DNA of 64,000 bases from Nymphaea colorata (lineage: Eukaryota > Streptophyta > Magnoliopsida > Nymphaeales > Nymphaeaceae): the NCBI RefSeq assembly GCF_008831285.2, contig NC_045144.1, positions 18,925,716-18,989,715 on the forward strand, in the 5' to 3' direction. Numbering within the stretch: the stretch's first letter is position 1; each line of letters begins with the position of its first letter. Below are positions 21,837-34,500 of the stretch, one piece after another. Position numbers and translations under genes: made by a program. The notes beneath the pieces were generated by a model, which ran no database searches, was not told the DNA's origin, and saw nothing but the letters and a program-made list of their open reading frames with translations.

Positions 21837-23818
21837 TCAAGGGTGGCAGACGACGGAGGAGACGGAGAGGGGGTAAGGGCGGGTGTTGGCGTACTGGAAG
21901 GAGAGGCTGCCGCCGGGGGGGACGGCATTGCCGTCGTTCACGAGGCAGTCGTCGTAGCGAAGGCGGCGGAACACCCTGGGGTTGATGGTGCGGGCAGTGC
22001 TGAACCACCCGCAGCTGACGTGGATGGCGGAGATGTTGCAGCCGGTGACGCAGATGTTCAGGATCTGCACGGTGTACGTCGGAATGCCGTTGGGGAGCGG
22101 CGCCGTGGCTCCCTGGTGCAGCGCTATGTCCTCCCGCGAGCACGCCTCCCCGATCCGATTGGGCTTCCTTCCCACCTCCACCCCCTGCTCCGCTGCCCAC
22201 CACCAACAACAGAGTGTCACACGACGGAAAAGCAGAAGAAGCACAGACGGTGCACAGGTCGTTATCTGTCACTGACTTAGCTAATAGTCCCACGCCATGT
22301 AGTTTTTCTCGCAACGATGCTAGCTGGTCATGTTTGGAGGGTTGGTGTTCTCATTATTTTTCAATAAAAGGGTATGGACTGCGAGTCTGCGATAATTTCA
22401 AGTACAATTGTACAAGAGGCTGAGACGAAGGTCAGTAGGTTAGGGGTGCCTTGGCTCCTGGCCGTGTCGCCTGGTTAATTAAAGCTAGAGAGAGAGAGTT
22501 TTAGACCGAGCGTGCACTGTCGGCCTGCCAAATTCTTTCTCTTCTTGAGGGCGGTCACCCTGGGGTGCTTTCTGTTTTCTGTACCGGCATTCGGCAAGGC
22601 AGGCTCGAAAGATATTTTTGTTAACCCAACAATCAAGCCCCTCCCCAGAAACTTACAGGCACGCCGGCTTAGGGCGGGCGTCGGAAAGTGTTTAGAGTGA
22701 GGAAAAGTTGTTTCCTGGTTAGGATGGTGGCAACCCAAGTGTTGTTTCTAATGTTCGTTAGCTAGAAAGGATCGTGAGTTTATGATCATGTACCGTATGA
22801 GAAGCACTGGGCCAAATTGGTAGAGACGGCAGTGAATTGACTAGAGGGAGTTGCTGCGCTGAAGTTGAAAATTTTGGTCATCATTTAAATGTTTACAAGT
22901 AGTTCTTTCGGTGCTTCGTTTGTATACACTTTAGCAAAGCCTTTTTAGTTTTTCCTATTTTTATATTATTATATTTATGAGAGTCCAATTTCCAGTTGAC
23001 GGAACGACACCAAAATCATGCAAAAGCCTGATTTTAGCGTCGAAACAAATGCATCCTCCTGCCAGTTTTAACGCTAAAACCAAGTTTCCGACATGATTTC
23101 AGTGCCATTTAAATTTTTTGAGTTCTCCAACAATTTGGGTACAGTTACATTGATTCTTCGACTTTTGTTGGTTCAATCAAGAATAGGTTTTAGCAACAAG
23201 GCCAAGGCCTGCACCATTTTGTTTTCGATTCTTGTGAAAAGATATACTATCTATAGGATCAACTGATTCAGATTTGGATTTTAACTTTTATTTCTTTTAA
23301 CCATATCAAGTTTGATCAGCATCGCACTTTTCAGATTATTCAAATCCGACTAGCTTGCAACTTTGCAACCCTAGTGTAGATACCACTAAAAAAACACAGA
23401 GCTTATGATGCCAAATAATGATGGTCTAGGAGTGAAGCACTGTTTAGTTAGAAGTTCTTACCGGTAACGAGAAGCTTTCGGTTGGCAGATATGTAACTCA
23501 GCCTCCCACGTGGATCTGTGCCGCTGAGATCCTGCTGTTGCCATCTCCTTGCTGTGAGTGAGAGAGAAAAAAAGAGAGAGATTAGAAGAAGATGAGAAAT
23601 TAAGCAAAAATTGCTATGCTATGAAATATCCCCTTTAAGAGGAAAGGAAGCAGTTATGGACCTTATGGCTTCCCTTTCTAAGGATGGACAATCATTTCAC
23701 GATATTTCCTTTTCCTATGTTATAGAGGGTCAGTATGCATGCACGTACCCGTCAGCAACAGTAGGAGCAGCAGAGAGAACGCGAACGCGCTCATGAACGC
23801 TCTCGTGACAACGCGCAT
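21837..23818 (-). CDS. TPD1-like small secreted cysteine-rich protein
   Basis: Three exons on the minus strand, 23,749-23,818, 23,462-23,551 and 21,837-22,192, joined in phase 1 to give 171 aa, close to Arabidopsis TPD1 at about 176. Exon 1 is a signal peptide (MRVVTRAFMSAFAF then seven Leu). Exon 2 is a variable linker ending NRKLLVT. Exon 3 is the conserved domain: CSREDIALHQGAT, PLPNGIPTYTVQILNICVTG, HVSCGWFSTAR, NPRVFRRLRYDDCLVNDG, GGSLSFQYANT, PLSVSSVVC. Six cysteines (71, 101, 105, 114, 136, 169) fit three disulfides. TPD1 is the secreted ligand of the EMS1/EXS receptor kinase that sets tapetal fate in anthers; TPD1-like paralogues are also known. The start codon was chosen because it gives a compact signal peptide; in-frame ATGs further upstream exist. 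The 1.27-kb intron 2 holds no recognised gene. Confidence 0.88.
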
Positions 23819-24440
23819 TTCTCCGTCGGCTTCGTCTGCCTTCGACTTCAGGCCGACGGAATGTGAGGTTGCACCGGTCTGAGGATTCCGGTCAGCGAGA
23901 TTCGCCATCGAACTTTTTATTTCTCTATGACAGCAATCCCTGGGGTTGTCTTTCCTTGAGCAGCTTGCGCAATGAGCGTTTTGCATCAAAAAAACCAAGG
24001 GAGAGAGTCGAGAGAGCGCGCAGAGAAGCTCGTGCAACAATCTGTTTTGCATCAGTTAACTTGGAATAGAGAGAGAGAGAGAGAGAGAGAGAGGTGTGCT
24101 GACGGTTCTTCAGAGAAGTGAAGGTCGGGTATTAGACCGACGCTGGAACGACAAGTTTCCTCTTATCCTTCAGGAATTCAGCAGAGGCGGGGATGATTCT
24201 GGATCCTGATTCGGTGTCAATCTCGCGGAACGACGAACCGGTACCGTTGAGCGCGCTGACTATGTAACTGAAAGAGCAGACTAGCCGGATTCTATTCCCT
24301 GATTTTGCTGCACCTGATGCTCGAAATCTTGTCCTCCCAGCAAAACAAGCGGCGATCATCTAGGGTTCCGAAGTGCAAAGCTCCATCATCGGACACGAGC
24401 GGCGTTCGGAAGCTTCAGCGATGGTGATCAGTGACGCAAC
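23819..24440 (-). other. Upstream region of the TPD1-like gene with unrecognised frames
   Basis: The TPD1-like frame stays open upstream to about 24,052 with extra ATGs, and a further minus-strand frame runs 24,132-24,359. Neither matches a family I know. A (GA)n tract lies at 24,067-24,093. Probably promoter and 5' UTR. Confidence 0.35.
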
Positions 24441-24876
24441 TCACTCAGACTCAGACGTGAGTCTTATCGGACCAAGAACTGCTAAGGTAGAAAAAAATGA
24501 TACCTAAAACACAAGATATAGGGTTTTTATACTGAAGATGGAGGAGGAAAAAATGAGGAGAAAGGGATTTGACTACTCGGCTCGAAAGCAGAGGAAGGAA
24601 AGGATCCACCCTGGATCGAGCGACGCAGACGATTTGTCTCGGAATCAGCCTGCTTCGCAAGTATTCATCGGAATGGAAACTCACGTCTCACAAGGAGACA
24701 ACGAGTTGCAGAACGCCATTTCCGTCAATCGACGAAATCCGCATCCCTCAGAGAGAGAGAGAGAGAGAGAGAAATAGAGTATTTGTCTCGAGGACGTTCG
24801 GACAAGGGAACTCTTTCTGCCCTTTCTGCGGCCAATTCCACAGAGGATAACAACGAAAAAGAGATGCAAGACGAAC

Positions 24877-25017
24877 CTAAAAGGCGGAGAAAGAGGACGT
24901 GCTGATACTTGATAGAAACCCTTGTCCTGAGATCAGCAGACAGTTCGGACGTCCGTGCGAGGGTGTCCATAAGAGGAAAAAAGCGATGGCGAAAATGAAA
25001 ACCCAAGCAGACACCAT
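24877..25017 (-). CDS. Candidate small secreted peptide, 46 aa (speculative)
   Basis: An ATG at 25,017-25,015 opens 46 codons closed by TAG. Residues 1-21 form a strong hydrophobic leader (MVSAWVFIFAIAFFLLWTPS) followed by a short polar, serine-rich tail with one Cys. It lies on the same strand as and about 1.1 kb upstream of the TPD1-like gene. It matches no peptide family I know and may be chance; transcripts would decide. Confidence 0.2.
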   Translation of the reverse strand: MVSAWVFIFAIAFFLLWTPSHGRPNCLLISGQGFLSSISTSSFSAF

Positions 25018-26434
25018 GCTGAACCCGCCACGACTACGAAACCATTGCTCAGAGTGCAGGAGGTACGTCTCTCTCTCTCTCTCTCCGCTCTCTAACAGGG
25101 TGAACTGAAGCAGCAAAAGGAGAGCCGGGAATTCAATGGCGGCAGGAGTAAGGACGACGGAGGGAGAGAGAACTCCTACCTGGTTTCACACGGAGATCAT
25201 CTTCGATCTTTGCTCTCGCTCTTTCTTCTTCCTCCGTCTGCTTCCCCTTCTTCCGGCAGCAGAGTCGCCGTTTCCCGAGATCGGGAAAAGGATTTTTCCG
25301 ACGTCGACGGCTCGCCGTCTCGTGCGCGCGGGAAGAGGAGGAGGCATGGAAGACGCGATCAGTTTTCTTGGCCTTTTTACGTACTCAGCTAATCAGGGTT
25401 AAACCAGGGTTAAGAGTAAAAGGGCAAAAACGACAGATAGTATTGATTTAACCGTGGTTAACTTCTCATAGGGTTCTTCGATGCTCTCCGAGGCCTAATT
25501 TGTCCTCCCATTCCAGTAGAATTACGAAATTGCCAACTTACCGTACCCCGCCTCTTTCGGCCGCACGAGCGCAGCACGCGTGGCGTGGCCCGAGCCAGCT
25601 GCGGGTTCGGGTCTGGACCAGATCGGGTCCGGTCCTTTGTCAAGATCTCCCTTGAAGACGCATGGTGAGGCGATTGGCATTTGCTAACTTCATGCTGGAC
25701 TTACCGGTAATTAACACATCAATTCCCAACTCATTGTGATTGACAATTTCATGCTCATTGCTTGCCTTCTTTTAGGATAAAACTCGTCCTTCTCACCCTT
25801 TTGTAAGAAGCGTGTCATTGTTATGTGCATGAATTCCACTTTATTTTGTTGAAACAGAAGCGGCCACAATTTGAATGGCGGTTATTTTGATAGTTACCAA
25901 GGTCCAAAAGGAGGACAAAAAAAAAGATTGTTATTTTTCATCCCAATACAGCACCAGAACTATTAATATTGAAGAAGGATTAAACAATCATAGTGCTTTT
26001 AATACTCATCAGAGGTCCAAAAGAAGGGTAAAGAGAAACTGGGAGATGGTTATTTCCGTTATCACCCGAACCACATAACTCTTAGATGTAGATATTGAAG
26101 AAAAAGTAGACAAGCGTTTCAAAAGTGTTTTGACTCCTGTGGAATAAAACCGACAGTCTGGTTAGATACACAACCTGACCATGTACAACTCTTCAATGAG
26201 ATCTCGTACAAAAATTGCACTGTACATACAGGATTACATATGACCAAGATAACCTATCTTCACGTGATAATCTTGGGAACAGAACACTTTCAAATGTTCT
26301 TTTGTATAGTATTCACCCGTTGTGTAAATTAAAGCTTGTGAAGAAAGTTGGCTGGTGTGAGGAGGATGTAATGACTCAGAAATGGCACCTCGCAATCCAA
26401 CAGATCTTCAAGTCTGAGGCGGCAAAAAATAGAG
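25018..26434. other. Intergenic between the TPD1-like and MORC genes
   Basis: 25,070-25,330 is GC-richer with a (CT)n tract, and 25,540-25,640 is GC-rich with CACGCGTGGCGTGG-like words. The rest is AT-rich. No gene was recognised; the right end includes the MORC 3' UTR. Confidence 0.4.
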
Positions 26435-29400
26435 CTAACGCTCTGGTTTTACGCAAAGTTGTTGTTTCTGTAGCAATTCTTGAACGGTGGTGTAAGCGTC
26501 CTGTGAATGGTGGTACAAGCAAATGTAAAGCAAATGGTGACTAATATTCTGTCCATGGCATTAGGCAAACAGTTCAATATGGGGTTGCTCCTCACCTTCA
26601 ATTTCTTCCTTAGAGTCTCCTCTTCTCTGTCACGGCGATTCCGCTCCTCTGCAAATATGTCAATCAAGGATTCCTGCTCTTTGCTTGCTGCCTCTAACTT
26701 CCTTTTGTATTCTTCCAGCTGTAGGTAAGGGATCAACAAAAAAAGAGTCAAGCATACAAAACTGACTCTCTCTCACAAACGCTCAAGTTCGTGCAGATAG
26801 CAAGAGGGTTAAGACGCAAGAAGGTGGCCAATAATGCCAGAGAACTTTATTACACTCAGACTTCTCTTTTCAGACAAAATCTTAACTTCTAGAGTACGCC
26901 GAAGTCATGTTCTTCCTGTCTTGGCTTTGCCTACTAATTAAGCACTTCGTCATCCTCCAGAATGGCTAACTTGCTGCCACGTGTTAATTTTCATTAGTGC
27001 TTGAAAGGATTAGAAACATGCTAGATGGTGCTTTAACTTATATTTCATTTGAACATGCAAAAAATGGCTAACATTGGAAAGGAAGCCGTAGCTAGTTATG
27101 AGGTGGCATATAAGGTCCATTTGTCTAAATTCCCAGTCAAGAGGCTACGCTCTCATTAAAGGCACATTGTCAACGGGTGAATGAAGCATAAATAGTGAAG
27201 CCAGCCCATTTCATGGGAAGACACATTCAGTAACAAAGTTGATGGGAAAATCTGAGAAAATGTAAAGAGGTCCATCCATCTCATTATATTAATTCATCAA
27301 TCAGTGGCCATAATTCTGACACCTGATCAATTGCCACTCTGACCAATCATGTGCTCGACCAGTATTTTGACAGTTTAAAGTTGAACACCGATTAGTTAAT
27401 AAAACACGGTCAACTACCTGATGTAAAATCCACAATAATTATTAGAAAAAAAACTCAAACTGGATGTCGTGGTCATGCTAGTCAAACAAGGGAAAATACC
27501 ACGTATACCACAGCTTAAGAACAAATACTAACAGGAGAAATGAAAAAATCCACCAAAAACATTTGTTCAATATGAATACTAATGGAACAAAAAAATCAAC
27601 TCTCTCATTATTGCTCCAATCATGTAAAATCACATTGTGAAAGCATTAGCAGAACAAAATTATGTGTGGATAAGAGTTCGATAAGAATCTCACTTGGGCT
27701 CCCAGTGACTGGTTCTTGTCTTTTTCAGACTGCAATTCTTCACAAACTAGCATCAGCTTTTCCTCCAACTTTTTTAACCTAAAAACCAGATCAAACAGTA
27801 AAAAACTAACACAAGTAACCATGTAACTTGGTAGACAACAGAACAAATAGTCCACTTGAATAGAACCTGTCTTCCGCCACATGATTTTCACCCTCCCTTC
27901 TACTACTAGAAAGACTTTTTCCATTTTCATGATTTGCACTGTGAATTTGCAGCAGAGGAGCAGATTGCTGCTTAGCTGCCTATAAATAGAGATAACCAAA
28001 AAAGGATCAGCATAGACATATTAAATTCTAATACCCATGTCATGGCATGACTAATAAAGTTCCGCAGGACATGACTTAAAAAACAAACAACTAGACAGAA
28101 CAACTTGTCAATCTCCAAAAATGGTTAAAGAGAGATTGCCGATCAGTCATTTGATAAGCATATACAAAATAAAGGCCACAAACGGATAAACCTACACAGC
28201 ATGACTCCTCTTCCCCTTAAAACTGATCATGACAGGAAATCATTATGCCTCCAATAATATATGGAAGCGTAAACAATGTGTAAGTCATCAAATGTTTGCA
28301 CCTCTTTCATAAAATCTTTCTTCAATAGCTACACCCCCCATCTCTCCCCCCCCACCTCTCCCCAAAAAAAAAAAAATTCCCCACAATACACACACAAAAA
28401 TGAAAAATTTCAGTAAAATGCAATGAAATTGCAGGAAACAATGATTCTGGAACATAACACTGAGCTATCATGATCAAGTCTTAATCTCATCTATATGCAT
28501 TAACATTACAAGTTTCATTCTCCATCGATGATAACTTTCAAAAGCTACACTCATCATTCCTTGTTTTCTCTTTTTACAGCCTTCTTCAAGCTTCTAAGAA
28601 AAATGGAAAAGGTAAAAAAGTATTTTCTGAAACATAGTAGAAGAATCTAGAAGCACCCAAAAATCAGCAAAGCTGAAAGAATCTTCTTTGACATGGGTAG
28701 GTTGGCATTTTGATGAGCCCATGGTACACTAGAAAAAGCAATAGAATAACAGAGTGTCAATCCCAGTCAACAGCATAATTTACAAGGTGCAAAGTCAATT
28801 GAATCTCAGTTCAATGTGCCAAACCGTACTCAAGTCCAGACCTACCAAGTGAAAGACCTGATGAATCTGATGATACAGTACTTTCGTAAGTTATTGCTAC
28901 ATAAAATATATAAGATTCTAAAGTAAGTTCATCTGCCATGTAACCACATTTCTGCAAGTGTTGGCACATTCAAAGCTCATAGGCTCAGTCTCAGGAAAAT
29001 GCTGTGATGATGAAAAGTCATTAACTGAAAAAAGAAAAAATTAGCTTTTCATTTGAAAGAGGTGCTTCACAAATTGTGGTTTCTAGATTCCTCAGCCATG
29101 CAGGAAGATATTTATGCAGATAGGAATCAAATAAACTCCTATCAATCAGTCATGTTGAATTTGCGTTTTAAAGCAATAGCAGGATTCTGTTCTGCATGCC
29201 CAAATTTTTGGAGATGAAACTGGTAAGGTATTTAGTCAAAATGATTAAAACTGTGACATCAAAACAGATCCAGAGGAGGCACCTTAGTTTAAAGTCAAAC
29301 CAGATTTACATCAAGAATATATCCGTTAACCACAAGCTAAAGAAAAAAACCACGGAAAGCATATTGTGCAATACCTTCCAAGCACCCTCCTCAGTAGAGC

Positions 29401-31513
29401 CATCATTTCTCCCATTTTCACCACCTTTATCCATCTGAGCATCATGGGAGCTATCTTTGGATCGACTAGAAGCATGCATATGATTGACCTTCCGCCTCTC
29501 TATAGGGCTAGATGATGTCTCACAGCAATCATCATCATCAACAGACTGTGGATGGTCTCTATCTTCATGAGCACCAGGTAACCTTTTGGACTTCTTGTCC
29601 ATAAATGCAGATGCAGATTTCTTGCAAAGGGATCCCTTGTTTCGAGAAGCTGGCGGTGAAGATTGTGAGTTTCCACTACCCAGTTCATTTGGTGTGGGTC
29701 GGCTTGGTATTTCAATATCTAAAGCCTCTGATGATGGTAAGTAAGAAAGATGCCTGATCTTGGTCTGATCAACATTTGACTTGGAGTTGGATTTTCTAGA
29801 ACCAAGAAGTTGCGATTGACCATGTGATCTACCGACAAAAGAGGCAAGAGCCTTTTTCCTTTGCTTTGATGAAGGTGGCTCAGGTGATGAGTTATCTGCA
29901 GAAATCACACTTGGTAAAATAGAATTCATCCAAACCTTATAAATTGTTTATTAGGTTCTTGGTCTGCAAGCAGGATAAACTATCTGAAGTAGTCCATTAT
30001 TTTCTCTGACCTTAATAGTATGGTTCAATTTCGATGTTACTTGTCAAGACCAGCACATCAAATGTACTAAGCTCGAATAATACTAAAAGATGTGCCAATA
30101 CCTGAAGAAGATACTTTCGTGGATTTCTTTTTATGCTTAGGAGCATATCCTACCTTATGGCAGTTGGCTGACCTGAGAGATACACAAAACAACTAACAAT
30201 CAAGATAAGCAGTTCTAAATACAGGGTGCGACCATTAAGTGTTTGAGATAGTAGGCCAACCAATATGTTTTCTGCATCTGAACAAGACGTGCCTCAAGCC
30301 TGGAAAGAACAGTTGTGCGTTCAAAACCTTGCTTATCATGAGCTGGCTCAACAAAGTTAGCTTCCAGAACACCTGCACCAGAAAAAGCAGCCACCAATAC
30401 CAATCTCAGCAAAGATTTTCTTGAAATATTTTCTTTCCCAAGGCTTGGTTTTTCTCGGGAAGATATTAAGGAAATATCATAAACTAAAAAAATTGAAAAA
30501 TATAGAGAACACAAAATGGTTAGAAATTATATGGTCAACCTAGGTGACTAGTCAGGCAAACTATGAGAAGCTGTCTAGTCATGACCACCAGGTCCTATTT
30601 TAACAGCAACAAAAATCTTCTTGAATTGGCAAAAACATTTTGAAAGTGGTGGATCCTCAATCATTTTAACTGGAAAAACATCGATGAAATTTTTATGACC
30701 TCTCTTTCTACCAGTTTTAGGCAATTTCTTGTCTCTCCTGAAGGAGGGAAAATTTGTCTAAACCCATCATGGGCATAGGATCTGATTCATTTGTTTCTTT
30801 TATTTCCTTGGAACAATCAAACATGGAAAAACACTCGTCCCTTTCCCTAACTGCCAATCAAACATTGTGAAATTATCAATCAAACAATGCAAAAGTTTTA
30901 GCATAAACAGAAGCTTTGCCATACCAAAGGCCTTGAAATAGGTAAACTTTCTTACTTGAATCAGAATGGTCCTGAACGGCTGGTTCATGGTTAATGGACA
31001 GGTCCACCTTGTCGAGTAGTCCCAAGTTCCCAACTAGTCATTTATCCACTACTAAATTTTCTGGTCATATCATACATAGATCATTGTCACAAATATCTTT
31101 TTTGGGTATTAAATGGCGAGATAATTCTCTGGTATAATATGGCAGAGTTGTTTTCTCGGTAAAAACATGAGAATTTAAAAAATTTAAAAACCATAAAAAT
31201 AATAGAAAAGACTATGAAATTATGAGTACAAATTTTTTTAGAAAAGCATCGATAAAAACATTAAAATTATTAAAATGCAGAAAATGTAGAAAATGATTCT
31301 TTTGAAAAAACTCAAAAAAATATCACAATGCTTCCACAATACTTTCATGTTTATAATATTTTCAAAATATCATGATATTCTAACTTTTTTCGTGGCCTTT
31401 GTTTCTAGCCTTTCTATTGGACATTTCACATCCATCCCTATAGTTGAATTTGTTACGAAAAACTAATAATGCTTGAGAAGCAAAAGACATAAGCAAGGTA
31501 AAAATGATGCATG

Positions 31514-31573
<60 letters not shown>

Positions 31574-34500
31574 CTAGTCTCTGAGGTACCTCTCTCTTCC
31601 CTCAACCCCCCACCCCCTAACTTGGACTAACCAGTTCTCCTATGGCCTTTGACTGACCTGTAGCTTCAAAACAGCGATATGTGAAAATATTTTCAAAATA
31701 GTGAAGATATTTGTCTATCAAAAGAACTGATTAATGCATGGAGCTCATCTCAGTGACAGAGAAAGCTAACTATTATCTTTGTGACATTACCTATGACTCC
31801 ACGTCCATTACTTCCAGCAGCATTCCAGACCCTCCAAAATGGCTGAAAAGAAGAAGAGATATTTTTTTCATTAGTGTTTATCAACAAATAAAAATAATAT
31901 GAAAATTAAACAGCAAATTATAACAGAAACATAAATACAGGCAATAGATGAAATGAATCTCGAAGCAATAATTGAACTTATTTCCTAAACCTGACTTAGA
32001 AAGTTAGAATCCTATGCAACTTGAAACTTCCTTCAGTAAGTATTAACAAATTAACACTAGATCTTTGAAAAATATCTTAAGAAAAACCAAAACCTTTCTT
32101 TGTCCCTCCTTGGCTAGATCATTCCCTAGTTCTCCATGTTCCCTTTTCTCCAGTGACCTTATCCTTCCTTCCTGTTCAAACTTGCTTCCATCGTTCTTTT
32201 CCTATGTCTGATCCATACTAGATGAACTGTTTGGGTTGGAAAACCAACAAATGTAATATGATGTTGCTTCCACGTTTGACTAGTCGTACTTTGTGTCCAT
32301 TGTCATAAATGTGCCAATATAAGCATGAAGAACTTATGTTAGAATGAAAACGCGTGCCAATTTATCTAGTCAAGGGCATGTTAGAGAGCTGACTTCTTTT
32401 AGATTCTTGAAACTAAAAGTGCACATATGATCTAGTTGATGGATTTCATATGAATTTGCTATGCTTTGTAATTTGATATGAATTTTCTTTCTCCTGTAAT
32501 TTTCTTTTTTTCCCAGCAGAATCATCTCTCTACAACAATTATGTCATTCAGTGCTTTAGTTCAAACAAAGTGGAAAAAAGAAATTCATCTATGTAATTCA
32601 GAAGTAACACCTACATCAACAGCCAATATTCACTGTCATGATTCTAGGGAGAGTATCCATTTATTTAAAATAGTTCTACATAAACATAGTAGGCAGGCTA
32701 ACTGTCATGATTCTAGACCAAATGACTGCTTAATACCATTACATATTTCAGAAATCTGTCCCTTTCAATGCAGGCTAATCTGGTCTGCCATGGCGTAAAG
32801 AGAGGGAGGTAGTCTCCAACTACAATAAATGGTCCCGTTTAGGGTGCCTACCAGGCATTCTGCGGTGTGCCCTAGAACATGACTAATGTTATTCACTTAT
32901 GATGACGATGATGTTTAGAACATGATTTAAGGGACCAAAATGGACATGAATGCCCATAGGGAAACGAGCATTTGAGAAAATTAAACATGTTGAAGAAAAC
33001 AACAGGTTTTGCAGAACAGGTGGGTAACCTCATATAAAAGAATGAAACTCAAAAGTTAGCTACAGAACTCACTTTGATCAGACGATTCTTGTGATATACA
33101 TTAAATCCTTGAATGTCGATATGATCCTTTGCATCCTTCACGAACCCAATGGTGACTACAGCAACCATCTGAAATCAAGAAAAGGGTGGAGAAAAAAAGC
33201 CATGTAAAGACATCAATCATTAGAGTAATCTTTGTTTCACTAGGTCTCTAGACACATTGGTTATTGTTCACAGAAAAAGGTATTTCATGTAGCCAATTGC
33301 TTTTTTCTTGCAATTATTTTGTCAATATACAAAAACTTAGAACAATACTGACAAAAAATGTTAAAACATTATTCTACTTGCCAAACAAATAGACTCAAAC
33401 ATGTTACACTTTCATCTGAAACTTATTCTTGAGACAGAGACAGGATGAACTAACTTGTTTAGATAAATATTAATAAATTGTACATCTAGAGGGAGAAGGA
33501 TGTTACATTGGCATCTTTTGGAATTCCTTCTGACTGCGGCTTGTAAGTAATCTCTTGCTTTAGCATCATGTCCTTCACTAAGCTGTGGTGTGCAACATCT
33601 TTTCCACGCAGTGTCAGCCTGAAGCGAGCTGGAAGCCTAAGGTAAATAATTGATGTATAACTCTGCAATAGTTTAACTAGGAATCAATCAAGTGGGTGAG
33701 AAAGACAAAAACATCTTTTCATAGAGAGAAAGGAGAAGATAAGAACAAAAACATAGGTCACTTTTCTCAAAAATAACAAGATGGCTGATAAGATAAGAAA
33801 ATTTACTCTCAAGGAATGCTGATAGGTGAGGAAGTGCCTAGAATTGGGATACTGTTTCGACATCTGTATCCTCTTCTCATCACGGTTCACACCTCTTAAT
33901 TGGATGTCCTGCCAAGTTAACATAAGACATGACAGATTTACGGGTAAAACATAACTTACTGAGTTACTGTACTAAAGCTGGGAATACCTACCAGTGGACG
34001 TACTAGAATGCCATGCATTTTATAGAAACTTTTTTCTCAAGAGGGGAGAATCTAAATGCACCTTAAACCGTTGGAACATTCAGACACTACAGACGTTAAA
34101 TAATGCTAGCAATTAATGAACCACTTACATAGCGATCTGTATCAAAATCAAGTTCCAGTTCTCCTTGGTCATCCTCCCACAAGTTGTATATGATAATGCG
34201 GGTCCCATGTTCTTTCAAACTACTAAACTGTAACAAAGAGTAAGAACATTTACATTTTTGACAAACTCCATAAATTACAAGCAGCCACTTTAAAGAAATA
34301 AACAACTAAGCACTTATCTTTACCAAGAACTTTTTGGTTTAAGGCAAAGGTTTTTCCAGGAAAAAACTTTTGCAAGAGTAAGGGCCAATCACAAATAATA
34401 GAATTATATTTCTCATAAACCTACTTCCACACTATGGGTCATTTTCAACCATGAACAGTGATTAATTGTTCGAAATAATTCAAAAATAGAATTGTTTAAT

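Noticed and set aside
21761..22423. Several long frames on both strands over the TPD1-like last exon
   Set aside because: Shadows of a GC-rich exon. Only the frame with six spaced cysteines and the TPD1 motif set is real, and its apparent upstream start is not an ATG but intron and acceptor sequence.
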